From NCBI GenBank assembly GCA_018873225.1, contig JAEILZ010000007.1, forward strand, positions 868,001 to 932,000: 64,000 nt of DNA. Reading direction: 5' to 3'. How positions within the stretch are numbered: the first letter of the stretch is position 1; every line of letters begins with the position of its first letter. The position numbers and the translations under genes were made by a program. This document shows, in pieces, positions 44,773-56,858 of this stretch. Under the pieces are notes generated by a model. The model was not told the origin of the DNA, did no database searches, and saw nothing but the letters and a program-made list of their open reading frames with translations. The DNA comes from [Phialemoniopsis] sp. UDSM-2020. Its lineage: Eukaryota; Ascomycota; Sordariomycetes; Thyridiales; Thyridiaceae.

Positions 44773-45355
44773 GATGGTGGCTTCGATTTTCGATGCGATA
44801 CTCCTGGGCTGAGACCGCAGCGAGGAGATCTCCTGCAGGGTGTGATGTCGAAAATAGGATCGTCGTGAAGAGGTGGTGTTCTTGCTGTCACCTTTCTCAA
44901 CAAGTGCAGATCTGGAGCGCGCCCATGTAGGCAGCAAGTTCGGTGAACATTTCGCCTTGACTTCAAGTTTTCACGTCAGCTGCAGATAACCTGCCTCCCG
45001 ATGCCACCCATCCCTGATGCGGGTTGCAGTGGCTGAGCACAACAAATTCCAGCTTGGGCGGTAGGTGGTTGGCTGAGAATGCGCCAATCTCAGCCCCAAG
45101 CCAGTTTTGAGCAGCGAGGCCTGACAGGCGACCGCCCCAAAGAGGGATGGTAGCCACATCCGTCTCAGTACATATAGTTTGCCTGGTGTCCGCCTTGAGG
45201 GTTCCAGGTGAGTCTGATTCATTGGATCAGGACAGCAATCAACTAACCCACCTGAGACAAATCCTTCTCGTCACCCACTCAGCACCCCCAATTGTCTCTT
45301 CACGAATCAAAGCGCCGAGAACTGTTTGCAACCTCCTCACAAGCACATCGGCATC
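44773..45355. other. Divergent intergenic region
   Basis: About 580 nt between the CorA-like and RelA/SpoT-domain genes, holding both promoters. No gene is seen. Confidence 0.5.
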
Positions 45356-47167
45356 ATGACGCAGAGTCCAGCAGTGGAGAACACCGCCGTCGAGCAATTC
45401 ATGAGGTACTATGAAGACGATGGCTACCTTGCCTACGAGAAACTGAGCGACGTAGCCAAACGGGTTCTCTCTCGCGAGTTGGATGCGGTCGATATCAAAC
45501 ACGAAATCTTCGACAGAGGGAAGGAGGGCTCTCCTGGGTCCAAAGCGAAGGCCCCCGCCTCAGCTAGACGTACTATTACAAGACGCCAAGGAAGTCGCAA
45601 CAAGCAGTATGAGTCCAAAGAGGAGATCATCTCCGACATGCACGACTTGGCAGGGTTGCGAGTTGCTTTGTACTATCCAAACGACTTCAGCACGGTTGGA
45701 AACATCATCAAGAGACTTTTCGTGGAGGTCAAGCCTCCACAAGACTGGCCCGACAAACAGTTCGGTCCATTTCCTTATCAATCTCTTGACGGAGGTGAGA
45801 CCAGGGACGATGCAATTTCTGGGAGACAGAGTCGCTTTCCGGGATATCTTGCACGTCACTATCGGGTGAAGCTCCGCGACGAGGATATTAGCGAGCCCGC
45901 AGTGAGGGGGAAGACGCTAGAGATACAGCTCATGTCAGTGCTGATGCTGGCTTGGTCAAAGATGCACTATGAGCTCATATACAAACCAAGACCCGGTTTT
46001 GCTGCTGTTGATGAGGACGACGAACGGCTCCTTGATGCATCCAGTGGCATCGTCATTGCTGGCGAGCAGATACTTCGACAAATCCAGATCAACCTTGACA
46101 AGAAGAAGCAGTTGGGCAAACTTCCCTTCAAGAACGAGCATGATCTCTGCAGTTACATCGAAGAGAAATGGGCATGCGGTAACAACAAGGCAGTGCCCGA
46201 ACGAGCGCGACATTGGCTGCAAGATTGGCAGAGATGGGATTATTGCCTGGGCAAACCCGACTTTCCACGCGTCTTGTTCAAAGGCCTGGAAATGACGGGG
46301 TCCCATAATCCTGAAAGGTTGGACCTGATCATGCAATACTGCCTCGATACCTACGGCGCCCACCTCGAACTGCCATTTCTCCAAATGCTTTTCGTCGCCA
46401 TCGTCGACCAAGAAGACTTCAAAGATCTATCGGCTCAGCAGCTACAGCTACCACGATCAGATACCGGAGATTTGACCAGAAACGAGAAGGCCAGGTTGGC
46501 CCGATATATGGCATTGATATTGTGCAACACGCTGAGGCAGTATGACACAGACTCGTTTGTCGAAGCTTTGGAGAGTGGGAGAGGTTTTGCTGGGCCATAT
46601 CCGTCAGATAAAGACTTTCTAGCCCATCTCCATCCGAACAACCTAGCTAGTCAGGTTTGCACGCCAAGAAGCACGGCGAATGTGCTTGACTTGTGCAGGC
46701 ATCTACTCTCATGGGATGACGTCGGCTGGAGAGCACACCTTGCATTGTCTAGGCTCACTGTCCTCTTTGCGCATTCCGATTCTGCAAGGGTGACAGAGAG
46801 TGATGAGTTTTCCATGGCCATGTGTCCCTGGGGATTTGCAGGTCTTTTGGCTTACTGTGAAACCCATCAGGATTTGCCTCTACAGGACGGTCTTCGACTA
46901 CTCGAGGCACACCATAGCGATGACTCCCCTTTCTTTGTTAAGCACGACTATTTTGTTCACTGCGATCGATCCCCTCGAGCGTATCGAGACACCATGATCG
47001 TCTACTGGCCTCAAGATGCCATGAATGGCTATTCGGGAATCTGGACTGAAAATAATCTGGACAGTTCTCCAGACCGTAGTGTATTCTACGGCTTCAAGTT
47101 GGTACGGGACTATTTGGACAGTTTCGCGCCTACTGAATGTGGAACTGAAATTACAGAGAGCTTCTGA
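45356..47167 (+). CDS. RelA/SpoT-domain protein (alarmone-synthetase-like)
   Basis: One exon, 603 aa from the ATG at 45356; the frame upstream has no ATG. The RelA/SpoT nucleotidyltransferase landmarks lie in the first third: DLAGLRVALYYP (97-108, the D-x-x-G-x-R element), GYLARHYRVKL (163-173, in place of the bacterial GYR-x-H), and LEIQLMSVLMLAW followed by MHYELIYKP (188-211, the ExQ catalytic region). A basic stretch RRQGSRNKQYESK (77-89) stands where bacterial enzymes have the ATP-binding R-x-K-x3-S element. There is no HD hydrolase domain and no TGS/ACT. The last 370 residues are helical and unrecognised. Family activity is pyrophosphate transfer from ATP to GDP/GTP or, in toxic members, to other nucleotides or tRNA. 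Which applies here is unknown. The NLR-like gene follows on the same strand after 1.3 kb. Confidence 0.82.
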   Translation: MTQSPAVENTAVEQFMRYYEDDGYLAYEKLSDVAKRVLSRELDAVDIKHEIFDRGKEGSPGSKAKAPASARRTITRRQGSRNKQYESKEEIISDMHDLAGLRVALYYPNDFSTVGNIIKRLFVEVKPPQDWPDKQFGPFPYQSLDGGETRDDAISGRQSRFPGYLARHYRVKLRDEDISEPAVRGKTLEIQLMSVLMLAWSKMHYELIYKPRPGFAAVDEDDERLLDASSGIVIAGEQILRQIQINLDKKKQLGKLPFKNEHDLCSYIEEKWACGNNKAVPERARHWLQDWQRWDYCLGKPDFPRVLFKGLEMTGSHNPERLDLIMQYCLDTYGAHLELPFLQMLFVAIVDQEDFKDLSAQQLQLPRSDTGDLTRNEKARLARYMALILCNTLRQYDTDSFVEALESGRGFAGPYPSDKDFLAHLHPNNLASQVCTPRSTANVLDLCRHLLSWDDVGWRAHLALSRLTVLFAHSDSARVTESDEFSMAMCPWGFAGLLAYCETHQDLPLQDGLRLLEAHHSDDSPFFVKHDYFVHCDRSPRAYRDTMIVYWPQDAMNGYSGIWTENNLDSSPDRSVFYGFKLVRDYLDSFAPTECGTEITESF

Positions 47168-48445
47168 GAGTTTGAAATCGAGCCAGATAGCAGTCTGAAA
47201 TATGCAAAGAACATTTGGTACTCCGATGAGTTCTATCGCCCCCCAAGAAGAGAGGGACTAGCTTCCGGGGAAATTGTCAAGAGTTGCTACTAACTGCCAT
47301 TCTGCGCAAACAATACTGAGAGAGGCCACTTTGAGCGAGACCCATGAGCCAAGTTATCATGACAGGCGTTGAACCTGCACTGACTGATCCGAGAGCCAAA
47401 AGCCTTTGGCGTTGCAAATTGGCAACTTCACCATACTGTGATTGGACGGGTCCGAGACGCAATCGATGGGCTGATCATCCCGCGTAGAAGTGTTCCTTGC
47501 TGTAGCTGGACTGCTTTTGTCTTCCTGAATTGGCATGTGAAAGATACGATTGCCCAGAATGGTAATTCGCTTTCCAGGAGTTCGCCCTGCTTCGCCCCGT
47601 TTCAGTGGAGAATGTAACATAATGTGCATAATTATCGGAACCGCAACTGCGTTGTCATCTGGTATGTACTCTTCCAAGTAGCAGGTACAATAGCCGTTGA
47701 TGCCCGACACCCAAAGTCTAGCTGCAGATGTCAGACCACGGCGCTTAATCAACCTGAGGTCTATCATCAGGCTGCGAATGGTATTCACTTGTCACCCACC
47801 CGCATGGCCCCATGCATGAAGAATGTAACCGCTGCTGAAAGCCACTTCGGTCCGTTCTATTCAATCAGGAAAAGGTAAAAACGCCCTGTCACCTCATTCT
47901 CCAGGACAGGCAATGATTCCAAATGTTTGCGGTGCATTTCTTCAGGGCACGCAAGGTCTGCCTCATTTGAACCAGGTTGTTCATGCACCAGGTTACCAGG
48001 CTGAGATGGTTATCTTGAGCTATTGCCAGGATAGTCCCGGGAGTGAAACCTAGACCATGTTCTCGGTGCCGAGCCTTGCTGCAACGTTTGCTTTCAACTG
48101 CCCTCAAGTGACCGGGAAATGCAGACCATTGCCTTTTCGGTCAGCCAGCTGACCTCGTGATGAAACCAGCACAGTGGCTGAGTGTCTTGGCAGAATGTAA
48201 GCATTTTCTGGAGTGCAAGGCTTGACCTTCGGCCAGTATTCTCGATTGTTCTCTGGGGACGATTGGGTTTTCCGCAACCACGGTACTCATTCATCTATAT
48301 CACATGCGAGAGTCCCATACGTGTATTGGTCCTGCCCTCTGAAACATGCATCATATCAGGATTTCTTGGTTTCCCTCATGAGCAGCCAAATCTCGCATGT
48401 GCCAAGGTCCCTCGCAGAACCCCGAGACTTCAAGACCAAGCCAAT
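47168..48445. other. Intergenic region before the NLR-like gene
   Basis: About 1.3 kb without a supported gene. A 143-codon minus-strand frame at 47357-47788 (LWVSGINGYCTCYLEEYIPD) reads somewhat like protein but has no motif I recognise and no splice partner; it could be a relic. Confidence 0.4.
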
Positions 48446-51400
48446 ATGGACGTACCGCCGGTACCCAGAGCGAAGGGTGCCCCACAAAATGATCGTCTGG
48501 TCAAAGTACTTGAGGCGCCAAAGCTTCTCAGCATCGAACCCGAAGATCTTGGAATGAAACAACTATTTCAGTGCAGTGATCCCGACGAAATAGAAGTTGA
48601 GTAGGTGTTGAGATCATGACTCGCCTCCATAGCATACAAAACTAAAGATGGTTGCAGCATCGTCGCAATTCATGGAATTGCCGCCCACCCCGCCAACGCT
48701 TGGACTTACGAGGGGCGTAACAAGCAGCTGAACTGGCTCAAGGATGAGTCAATGCTTCCTGCCATATGCCCTAAAAGTCGGATACTCGCGTTCGGTTACG
48801 ACTCTGTGTTCCATGGCGAGAATCCCACTCGAAACACCATTGATTCCATCGCGAGGAGCTTATTGCAAAGTCTTGGCCCTAAGAGGGTTGGGTGCCAATC
48901 TCGCCCCATTGTCTTCATCGGACACTGCTTTGGTGGGATCATAATGCAACGAGTAAATATTCCCACTAATCTCTGTCTTGGTCGACCTTGAATGCTGACA
49001 ATGACTATTAAACAGGCATATACGCTTGCCAGGACGAACAGCTCCCAGCAAGGGTTCCTTGACATTTTCAATAGCACTACAGGTCTACTATCTCTGGGGA
49101 CGCCGTTTCAGGGTGCAGATGTGAAGAACAGTCTTCAAAAGATGTACCAGAACATCACGGCTGCTAGGCTTGAGGTTGAAGCAAACCTTGTGAACTATCT
49201 TGCGCCAGACAATGATCTGCTGGTTTCTATCGTTCATGACTTCACGAGCCAGATTCAGGAGTGGGAACATTTCAGACCGCTGCTGTTCTGCTTCTACGAA
49301 CTCAAGGCGACCAAGTTTGGTCGGCTCATGGACATTGAGACAGACAGGGTAGGTTGTCAGGATGCAACTTTCTACGTGGCCTCACTAACCCACGCAACAT
49401 GATTAGGGATTTGCGGTCAATGAGGCCTCTGGCACATTGAACGGCCACCCAAAGGAGGGGTTGCCGCTTGATCACTTCGATATGAACAAGTTCTGCAGTA
49501 ACGAGGACAATAACTACCTCTGTGTCAGCAGGGAGATCAAGAGGATGGTAGACGAGTCCAGGAAGATGATGGATGGCCGACGAGCTGGTAAGCGACTCCC
49601 TGGCCTTTGGGTCTGAGCTATTGGTGGAAGCTGTGAAGATGGAACTAGACAAGATTGAAATGAAGATGAACACTTTATCTCGCATATCAGGTTCTAATCG
49701 CCTATCTTGCAGATCAACCATCGTCCCCAACTGCCCTAGAACAGGAGGTGCCAACCAAAACGCTTCCTTTCCGAAGAGAACCAAACTTCATCTCCCGAGG
49801 TGGAATCATGGAAGGAATTGAGAAGAAGTTCGGCAAAACGGGGGTTTTGGCACTATGTGGCTGTGCGGGAATCGGGTGAGTTGTCTCATGTGTGTCCGAG
49901 TTAGACGAATGAGGAACTAACGGCATGCTCCAAGCAAAACCCACATCGCGATAGCATATTCTTACGAGTTCTCCCAGGACTACCAAGTCTCTGAGGTCTA
50001 CTGGATCAACGCAGGCAGCAAAGAACAGTTTGACCTTTCGTTTCTCCTCATCGCCAGAAAGCTAGGCTTGGTTCAAGGGGAGATCGATTCAGACAAAGAT
50101 GCTGTTGCCTCCGTCATACATCATCTCCAACAGGATTCCAGTGGCCATTGGCTGATGGTCCTTGATGGCCTAGATGACAGGACCAGTCTTGAAGCATCTG
50201 GGACGTTAAAGAAGATCGAGCTACTCGTTGAACTTATTCCCAAGTGTAGCGATAGCAGGATGCTGATGGCGACCCAGTCCAAAGAGCTTGCCAACAGTCT
50301 ACTGAAGCACAAGGACGAGTACGTCATTGAGGTGCCGAGTCTAGACGATGCGGGTGCCTGCCAACTTCTCCTGGGGAGAAAGACTGAAGATGAGGCCAAA
50401 CTCAAGTCTGCACTCCGGGTTGTTGAAGAACTTGGACGTTCCCCTGTCGCTTTGACGCTGGCCCACACATATCGCCATGTCGTGGACAAAAAGAAGGCAA
50501 TGAAAGTCTACCGTGACTTGCTCAAAACGAAATCTGGCCCCAAGAGCAAGGATCAAGAAATCGTGGGGGTGCACCGTTCCTGGGAACTCATTTACGACGC
50601 CATCTACAGGAAGCAGAAGGAGACGGCCCAACTCCTGCTTCTGGTTGGTTGCCTGAATCTGCAGACTGTGCCAACCGATCTGCTCTCGCAGGCTTACGGA
50701 CGGGATGTCGATAAGCGACATATCAGAACCTTGGTGGAACATGGCATGGTTGAGCCGATGACGAATCACAGGGCAATCAGCGTCACGTCACTGATACGAA
50801 AATGCGTGCAGCAATGGCTGCTTGATAAAGACGAGACGTCCTTATACGAGAACAAGGCCCTGGCTGCCATGAGCGCAATTTTCCCTACGCCAGAGGACAA
50901 AATGTATCACAAGTCCGCGACGCTATATCCGTGTGCCACCGCGATCCTTGGATACAAAAAGCCCGAAGTATCAGGGGCCAAACTCGATCGTGCAACCTTG
51001 CTGTATAAAGTGGGACAGTACCTGGTCCATCTAGGCCAATATGACAATGGCATAGCCCATCTCAAAGACTGCCTTTCACTCCGACAGGAAAATACAGACA
51101 CAAAACAGGACCTGATCAATGAGGTCCAATCCGCCATTTCTCAAGCGACAGAACGAAGCCAACATCCAAAGGATCTGTCCGTGAATGGCACGTCTGTGGC
51201 ACGGACAGGGGAGCAGTTAGTGTCCTCAAATTGGCAAGAAGAATTCAAGATGGCTCTCAAAAGTGAAGCGTTGGGCCAGCACGATCAGGCAGAGAGACAT
51301 TTCCATGCGGCATTGAACTCTGTCACCGCTCGCTTTGGCGCGGTCAGTCCAGAAAGGCTACGCATACTAGGATGCTTAGCACTCACTGAGTTTTCTCTGG

Positions 51401-51696
51401 GAAAATTTGAAATTGCCTGGGCCACATTACAATATGTGTTCTTGAAACAACAGGAGCTCTTAGGGCCGGATCATCCCGATTGTCTGGATACTCGGCAAAA
51501 TGCAGCCCTTATGTGGGATCGTATGGGACGCTGCAACGAGGCCGGGCTCGAGCTCCGTCGTGTTTTCGCCTTGCGCGCTCAGCTGTTGGGATACAATGAT
51601 CCGTCCACAATCCAGACTTTTCTTCATCTAGTCGAGAACCATAGGGCGCAGGGTCTGCTCGAGGGGAGTTCGAGGGTTGTTGAAGTAGATGAGTAG
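48446..51696 (+). CDS. NLR-like STAND protein: alpha/beta-hydrolase, NB-ARC, TPR
   Basis: Six exons (48446-48600, 48658-48952, 49016-49348, 49407-49587, 49713-49875, 49935-51696) give 962 aa with every phase matching. Residues 52-260 form an alpha/beta-hydrolase effector domain: IVAIHGIAAHPANAWT, RILAFGYDS and the nucleophile elbow FIGHCFGG, which has Cys142 where serine esterases have Ser. The NB-ARC domain has P-loop GCAGIGKT (371-378), split by the last intron, and Walker B WLMVLDGLDD (448-457). A winged-helix-like stretch and C-terminal tetratricopeptide-type repeats follow (HDQAERHFHAALNSVTARFG, then LGKFEIAWATLQYVFLKQQE). This is the architecture of fungal NLRs that sense non-self and activate a lethal or signalling effector. 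It sits between the RelA/SpoT gene and the giant ankyrin gene. Confidence 0.88.
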
Positions 51697-51970
51697 GGTT
51701 AGCGGTTGTAAAGCAAGTTCAGTAAAGTTTTCGATGAAAGGCCGCGCATGACATTAAGATTTGAGGATTTGAGTGACTTGTTCGGACATTCGGTTGCTGT
51801 TGCGATACAGCGTTCACTTACGATGCGTACACGACTGTTTTACGTGCGGCTTCAGTAGAAGTTTTGAGAAGGGCTCTGCAATAAACCTCAAGCTGACGGT
51901 GAATTACTGTTGATCCGGACTACACAAATGATGATGTTGAAAGAAACCCCCAAAATGAGATAATCATAGC

Positions 51971-54900
51971 CTATTTGCGTAACCTCATCGCTCTCATCTT
52001 TGCTTCCTGTTCCTGCATTACCATTCGGTGTTTCTTCTGGTCAATCGTCTGAACCTTGTTCTTGAACCTGAGCATCTCGTTATCCGTCTTGATCTTGTTT
52101 GCCAATTGACGGTTTTGTCCTTGCTGCTGCAATGCCAACTTCTGCCTCTCCGCGGCAAGTTGCTGATTTGTCAATTGTTGCTTGCCAGCAATAGCGATTT
52201 GTTGACCCTGCTGCTGCAATGCCAACTTTTGCCTCTCCGCAGCAAGTTGCTGATTCACTAACTGCTGCTTGCCATCAACAGCGATTTGATTCTTGTGAAG
52301 CGAGTCTTGCAGCTGTTGAGCGGACATTCTCTGCGCGGCCTCCGCGTTGATACAATGTTTCTGGCGAATAGCCTCCTGCTGTTGGTTTGTCGTCTGCGCC
52401 GATTGGAACACCTGCTGCTGGTGGAGTGCTTCTTTCTGTAGTAATTGTTGCTGATGTAACACATCAGATTGCGTATGCTTCTGCATGAATTTGCCCTCAT
52501 CCTGAAGCCTTTGAGTTTCGAACCGCTGTCTTTCAATCGCGGCTTTGTGCTCGGCTTCTTCTTGCTCTTGTTGAAGCCTCAGCTGACGCTCATACTCGCG
52601 GTCACGACGCTTCTCTTCAGTCTCCCTACGTTTATCCTCTGCCTTCTGGATGTCTGGCGGAAGTCCTATCGCTCCCGGCGGCTGTAGGCTCCCCAACGGC
52701 GCGTAATATTTATCTTCAGACCCAACAGCATACAAAAGCCCAGCCAAAGCTTGGTTCTCCTGAGGATCTCCAGGCGCGTACGCCGACGTCAAGTAGAACG
52801 TGGGAGACATGAACACGGTAGCATCTGTTTTTGAATTTCGGTACTCGATCACGTTGGTTGGGTCGTTAACATGGTGGCACATGACTCTGTCCAGGAGAGC
52901 TTGTGTGATTGGGTAGGGATTCGAATTCGCCAGCGCGAGAAAGAGCGAATTCTGGCCTAACCAGCGATCGAGAACCCTGGCCTTGCCGTTCACCAGAGCC
53001 GTGATGGTGGTTTCAAGTTCAGCCGCGCTTCTGGAGGAATCACATCGGTAGACCATTTCCTGAAGAGCTGACCTCCCTGCGTAGCCCTCCTTGGTACTAG
53101 GGAAATTGGGATCATGCTTTCCTTTGCTGATCAAAGCAGTGACAACCTCACTATGCAAATTTCTAGCGGCCTCGTGGAGGCTGCCGTCATCACGAGGGGG
53201 ACTAGCCTTGATCAGCGAGTTCACCGATTCCAGGTCTCCGAAGCGCGACACATAGAATAGGCTGGACCGATCAAAGTAGTCGCGCACCGAAACATCCGCT
53301 CCCATTTTAATCAGTCTTGGGATTATGTCTGCCCTTCTGTGCTTAGCAGCTAGAATGAGGGCCGTCGTATTTGACATTGGAGTCTTGAAGTCCACTTTGG
53401 CTGGTATCAATGTTAGTCGGTAATGACCGATGATGACGTTTCGGGAAGCTTACCTCCAGATTTGATCAGCGTCGTTATCACTTCTGACGATATGGTTTTG
53501 TCTCCCGCTTGAGTCAAGGCCCACGCGAGCAGTGATACCTCCTCAACTTGTTGGTACTTGCCCGGGTACAATATGGCCTCGAGCATGGAGTTGGGACAGC
53601 AGCCCAGTTTGATCAGTCGTGCCGCCAGCTTTGGTGCTGTAGGATGGTTGGCCAGGCAGACCACAAGTGGGAGTTGTCCATGCCACTGTTGCGAGACCAC
53701 AGTGGGGATGACGGGGAGCTCGCGGCCCTTGACCAGAATGCGAATCATAGCCAAGGCTGAATCCTCTTGTAAAGGAGACACCAGGACCTCCCCAAGTGCT
53801 TGAGTCAAGCTTTCGTGAGATATGCCCAAGGACACGAGTTTCTCCAGTGCCGGCTGGTTGCCGCCTCTAACAGCAATCTTGTACGCCTCACCGTTTCGAA
53901 AGTTGATATCGAGCCCTTCGAAGCAGAGCAGCGTATCTACCAACTCTTCGGATGCCTTGTCCATCACATATGCTGACACCGCATTGAGGAAGGCCAGTTG
54001 AACCGTTTCGCCGTCAGCGCCCTCTTCAATCAACAGGTCGATAAGCCACAGATTGCTGTCGTCAGGTGCGTGCCAGTCGGGTGAATGCTGCATGATGCCC
54101 TGTAGAGCCATGTTGCATGCTTCTTTACTAATCGACTTGACCAATAGCTTGACTGCATCGTGGTGGAATCTTTTAGCCGCCGCACAAAATGCTTTATCGA
54201 CTTCTGGTCCAGTGGCGCCATGCAGAAGCAAGAAGTCGATGACCTCGAGCCCGCTAGGAGTGATCCAGTCCGTTTCGCTCGATACAGTGCCAAATGCATT
54301 ATTGATTATGTCGATGAACCCTTGATCCGGAGCAAGAATCTTCAGGGTCTCGAGGTCCAGATTTCTAGCAGCTGAGACAACAGCCGCCCCATTCAGGTGA
54401 GTTGGTGAGGCTGAGTTCTGGAGGAGGAGTCTGCAAGCATCCCGGGATCTGGGTCCTCTACTGGCCATGATAACCAGAGATCGGTCCTTGAGAGACTGTG
54501 CCACATCGACATTCTGAAGAAGAAGGTCATAAGCAGCAAGTTGAAAAACATCGTCGTCATCAATGCCGTCGATCTCACTCCAAGCTGCAGCAATCGTTCT
54601 CTGGCAGGGCGAAGCCGTCAGCAGCACCTCAATCTGCTTCAAACAACGAGAAATGATTGCTGCCATCAAGGGACGACCTCCTGCGGTGTCGACCGAGCTG
54701 CGCTTCAGCAGCATGGAGGTCAGGGTGACATAGTCCTTGCCACGTCCAGCGGACTTCTCCAGGGCTGCACCAATGGCTGGTCTAGATGGTCCGGCGTCCA
54801 GTATCATGGACACAATTTCGATTCTCGATGTGTCCTGTGACAAGAGTACGGCCTGGATCAGCCCCTTGTTGACAGTGGCGACGACCGGCTGACATCTGAG

Positions 54901-56157
54901 CAGGAGAGCAATGATATCCGTACGACATGTAGCGACTGCCAAAGCCAAGGCGTGTCCCTCATGCAGGTTGACGTTTGACTTGCCATGAAATACAAGAAGC
55001 TCCACCATGGCGGAAAGGGCAGACTCGTTGCTCGTAAAGTCCATGTTCAAGACTCTGATTAAAGCCTCACCCATACAATCTCCTCGCAACCCGGCTTTCA
55101 CTAGCAGGCGGCACATCTCGTACATAACACCCAGGTCTTTGATCTGCAACGCTCGAAACAATGCCGCTTCCATGGTATCATGGGACACCTGACCCCGAAG
55201 AAGCAGACGCAGAACATCAGGTCTCATCTTTTTGACAGCATGCTGGATTGCTGCACCCCCGTCGTGCTCACCCGATGCATGGTATTGAATGAGAGTTGAT
55301 ATGATGCTCATCTGGTTTTGCTTGACGGCCTGGACCAGAGTGTCATCAGTTGCAGTGCCTCTTGCACCGGCCCTTAGGAGCACTTCCACTGCTCCATATT
55401 GACCCGTACAGTAGGCCTCTTTCACTCCTTGATCAAGGAAATGAGGAGGAACGTTGGGACCAGCTCGGGAGAGAATAGTTGTAAGGGCATCAAGATGTCC
55501 ATTCCGTGCTGCTTCTAGCATCGCGGACGATGAATCGTACGCAGCATCGGCACCTCGGCTCAGGAGTAACGAAACAATGGTAGCCGAACCACATCTCGCC
55601 GATCGGACCAGACCCTGATTACGGCATTCTTGACACACTCCAGGAGTTCCTTGTAGAAGTAGATTGACCATCTCCTCCTTGTTTTGATCGACCTGAGCAA
55701 GGAACTGTCTGCAGCACCACTGAGATACGTCGCCTCCCGCTTGTAGTATGATAGCAACCTTATTGGGATGATTGTGCCCGATAGCAACAGGCAATGCGTC
55801 ATTGAGAGCGGACTGATCGGCGTGGCAGGCAATAGCTTGGAAGACTTCGTCTGAACAGTTGGACACGGCGAGTAGCAGAACTTCACTGCGTTCCTCGAGC
55901 TGATCGACGCCAGACAATCGCTTGAAGACATTCTTGCTCCGCGGACGCTTAACGGATGCACTCGCCCCATGTCGGAAGAGCTCTGCAACGAAGCCGGGAC
56001 TGACTTCACTGATTTCGCCCAGGGCGACTTTGCGGAGCACTGGGTTCGCCTCCTTGTGCGTGAAACTGCCCGGGTTACCTGTGCTGCGCCGTCGACACAC
56101 AGCCAGCATAGACTCTTGTGCCCTTAGGCAGTCGTTGGTGTGATTCATGGCGTACAT
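51971..56157 (-). CDS. Giant ankyrin-repeat protein with Gln-rich coiled-coil tail
   Basis: Exons 53454-56157 and 51971-53400 give 1377 aa; the intron (GTAAGC, CTAAC, CAG) joins in phase 1. From about residue 90 to 1080 the protein is a long solenoid of divergent ankyrin-type repeats (for example VVSLLLSRGADAAYDSSSAM, RNGHLDALTTILSRAGP and TTALILAAKHRRADIIPRLI). A helical, Arg/Glu/Gln-rich tail follows (EEKRRDREYERQLRLQQEQE) with long runs of Gln and a near-exact internal duplication. There is no NB-ARC/NACHT, signal peptide or membrane segment. The ATG at 56157 is followed by another at 56148; an undetected upstream exon is possible. Such proteins are large binding scaffolds; the role here is unknown. 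It converges with the NLR-like gene, with 274 nt between stops. Confidence 0.82.
52130..52303 (-). repeat. Two tandem copies of an 87-bp coding unit
   Basis: Within the ankyrin protein tail, a 29-residue unit (GKQQL.NQQLAAERQKLAL, then QQQGQ) occurs twice in a row at about 52130-52216 and 52217-52303. The copies are nearly identical in DNA and keep frame, indicating a recent tandem duplication. Such units often vary in number between strains. Confidence 0.7.
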
Positions 56158-56858
56158 CGTATTTGAGTGCCGGGTTTGAGGTGATAGAGCTCTGCGATGT
56201 TGGGAATGTCAAGACATTTGCGTTGATGATAAGTGATAAGCCGATCAGTGAAGAGAATTTGGGATGACTTTGTGGTGATAACCCACTTTTGTCTCACCAC
56301 AGAGGGGAATGAGCTAGAACAGAAATCATGCTAAATACCGCGAGTTTAAAGAGGGCCATGCCAGACTATCCGAACACAAGTACGCAGCCTCGTCGTGGCC
56401 AGCCAGGTGATCAGTGGGGCATGGTAGATGCAAGTTTAAGCCCCCAAGGCCAATAATGCGACCTTGATGGGTTACATACCTGAATGCAGCCTTGAAATCT
56501 CCTCGGGACCGATACAAAGCCTGATCCTCGCTGGCATGTACCAAATACTACAGCCTTGCCAGCGTGTACATGATGAGCTGCACATGCTGCAGGGGTTTCC
56601 CTGAGCCGCTAGAGCTGCTTCGCCACATCTTTATTTAGAATTGGCGACGCGCGCTTCCAAATACTTTGGCTCATGATGATTGGACTTCGTAAAAGACGCC
56701 TGCATCCCACAGCTGAACCAATGGGCGCGAATTTACCTAGCCTGAACATCATTATGGAATAAAGGCACTCTTTATCTCTATCTGCCTTGCCTCAAAATCT
56801 ATGGTACAGCATTCCTCACTGACACGAACACACCACATCTATTGCGATCACACCGACC
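56158..56858. other. Divergent intergenic region
   Basis: About 700 nt between the divergent ankyrin and acidic-protein genes. No gene is seen. Confidence 0.5.

Noticed and set aside
47357..47788. 143-codon minus-strand frame before the NLR-like gene
   Set aside because: Reads partly like protein but has no recognisable family, no splice partner and no clear start; noted only as a possible relic.
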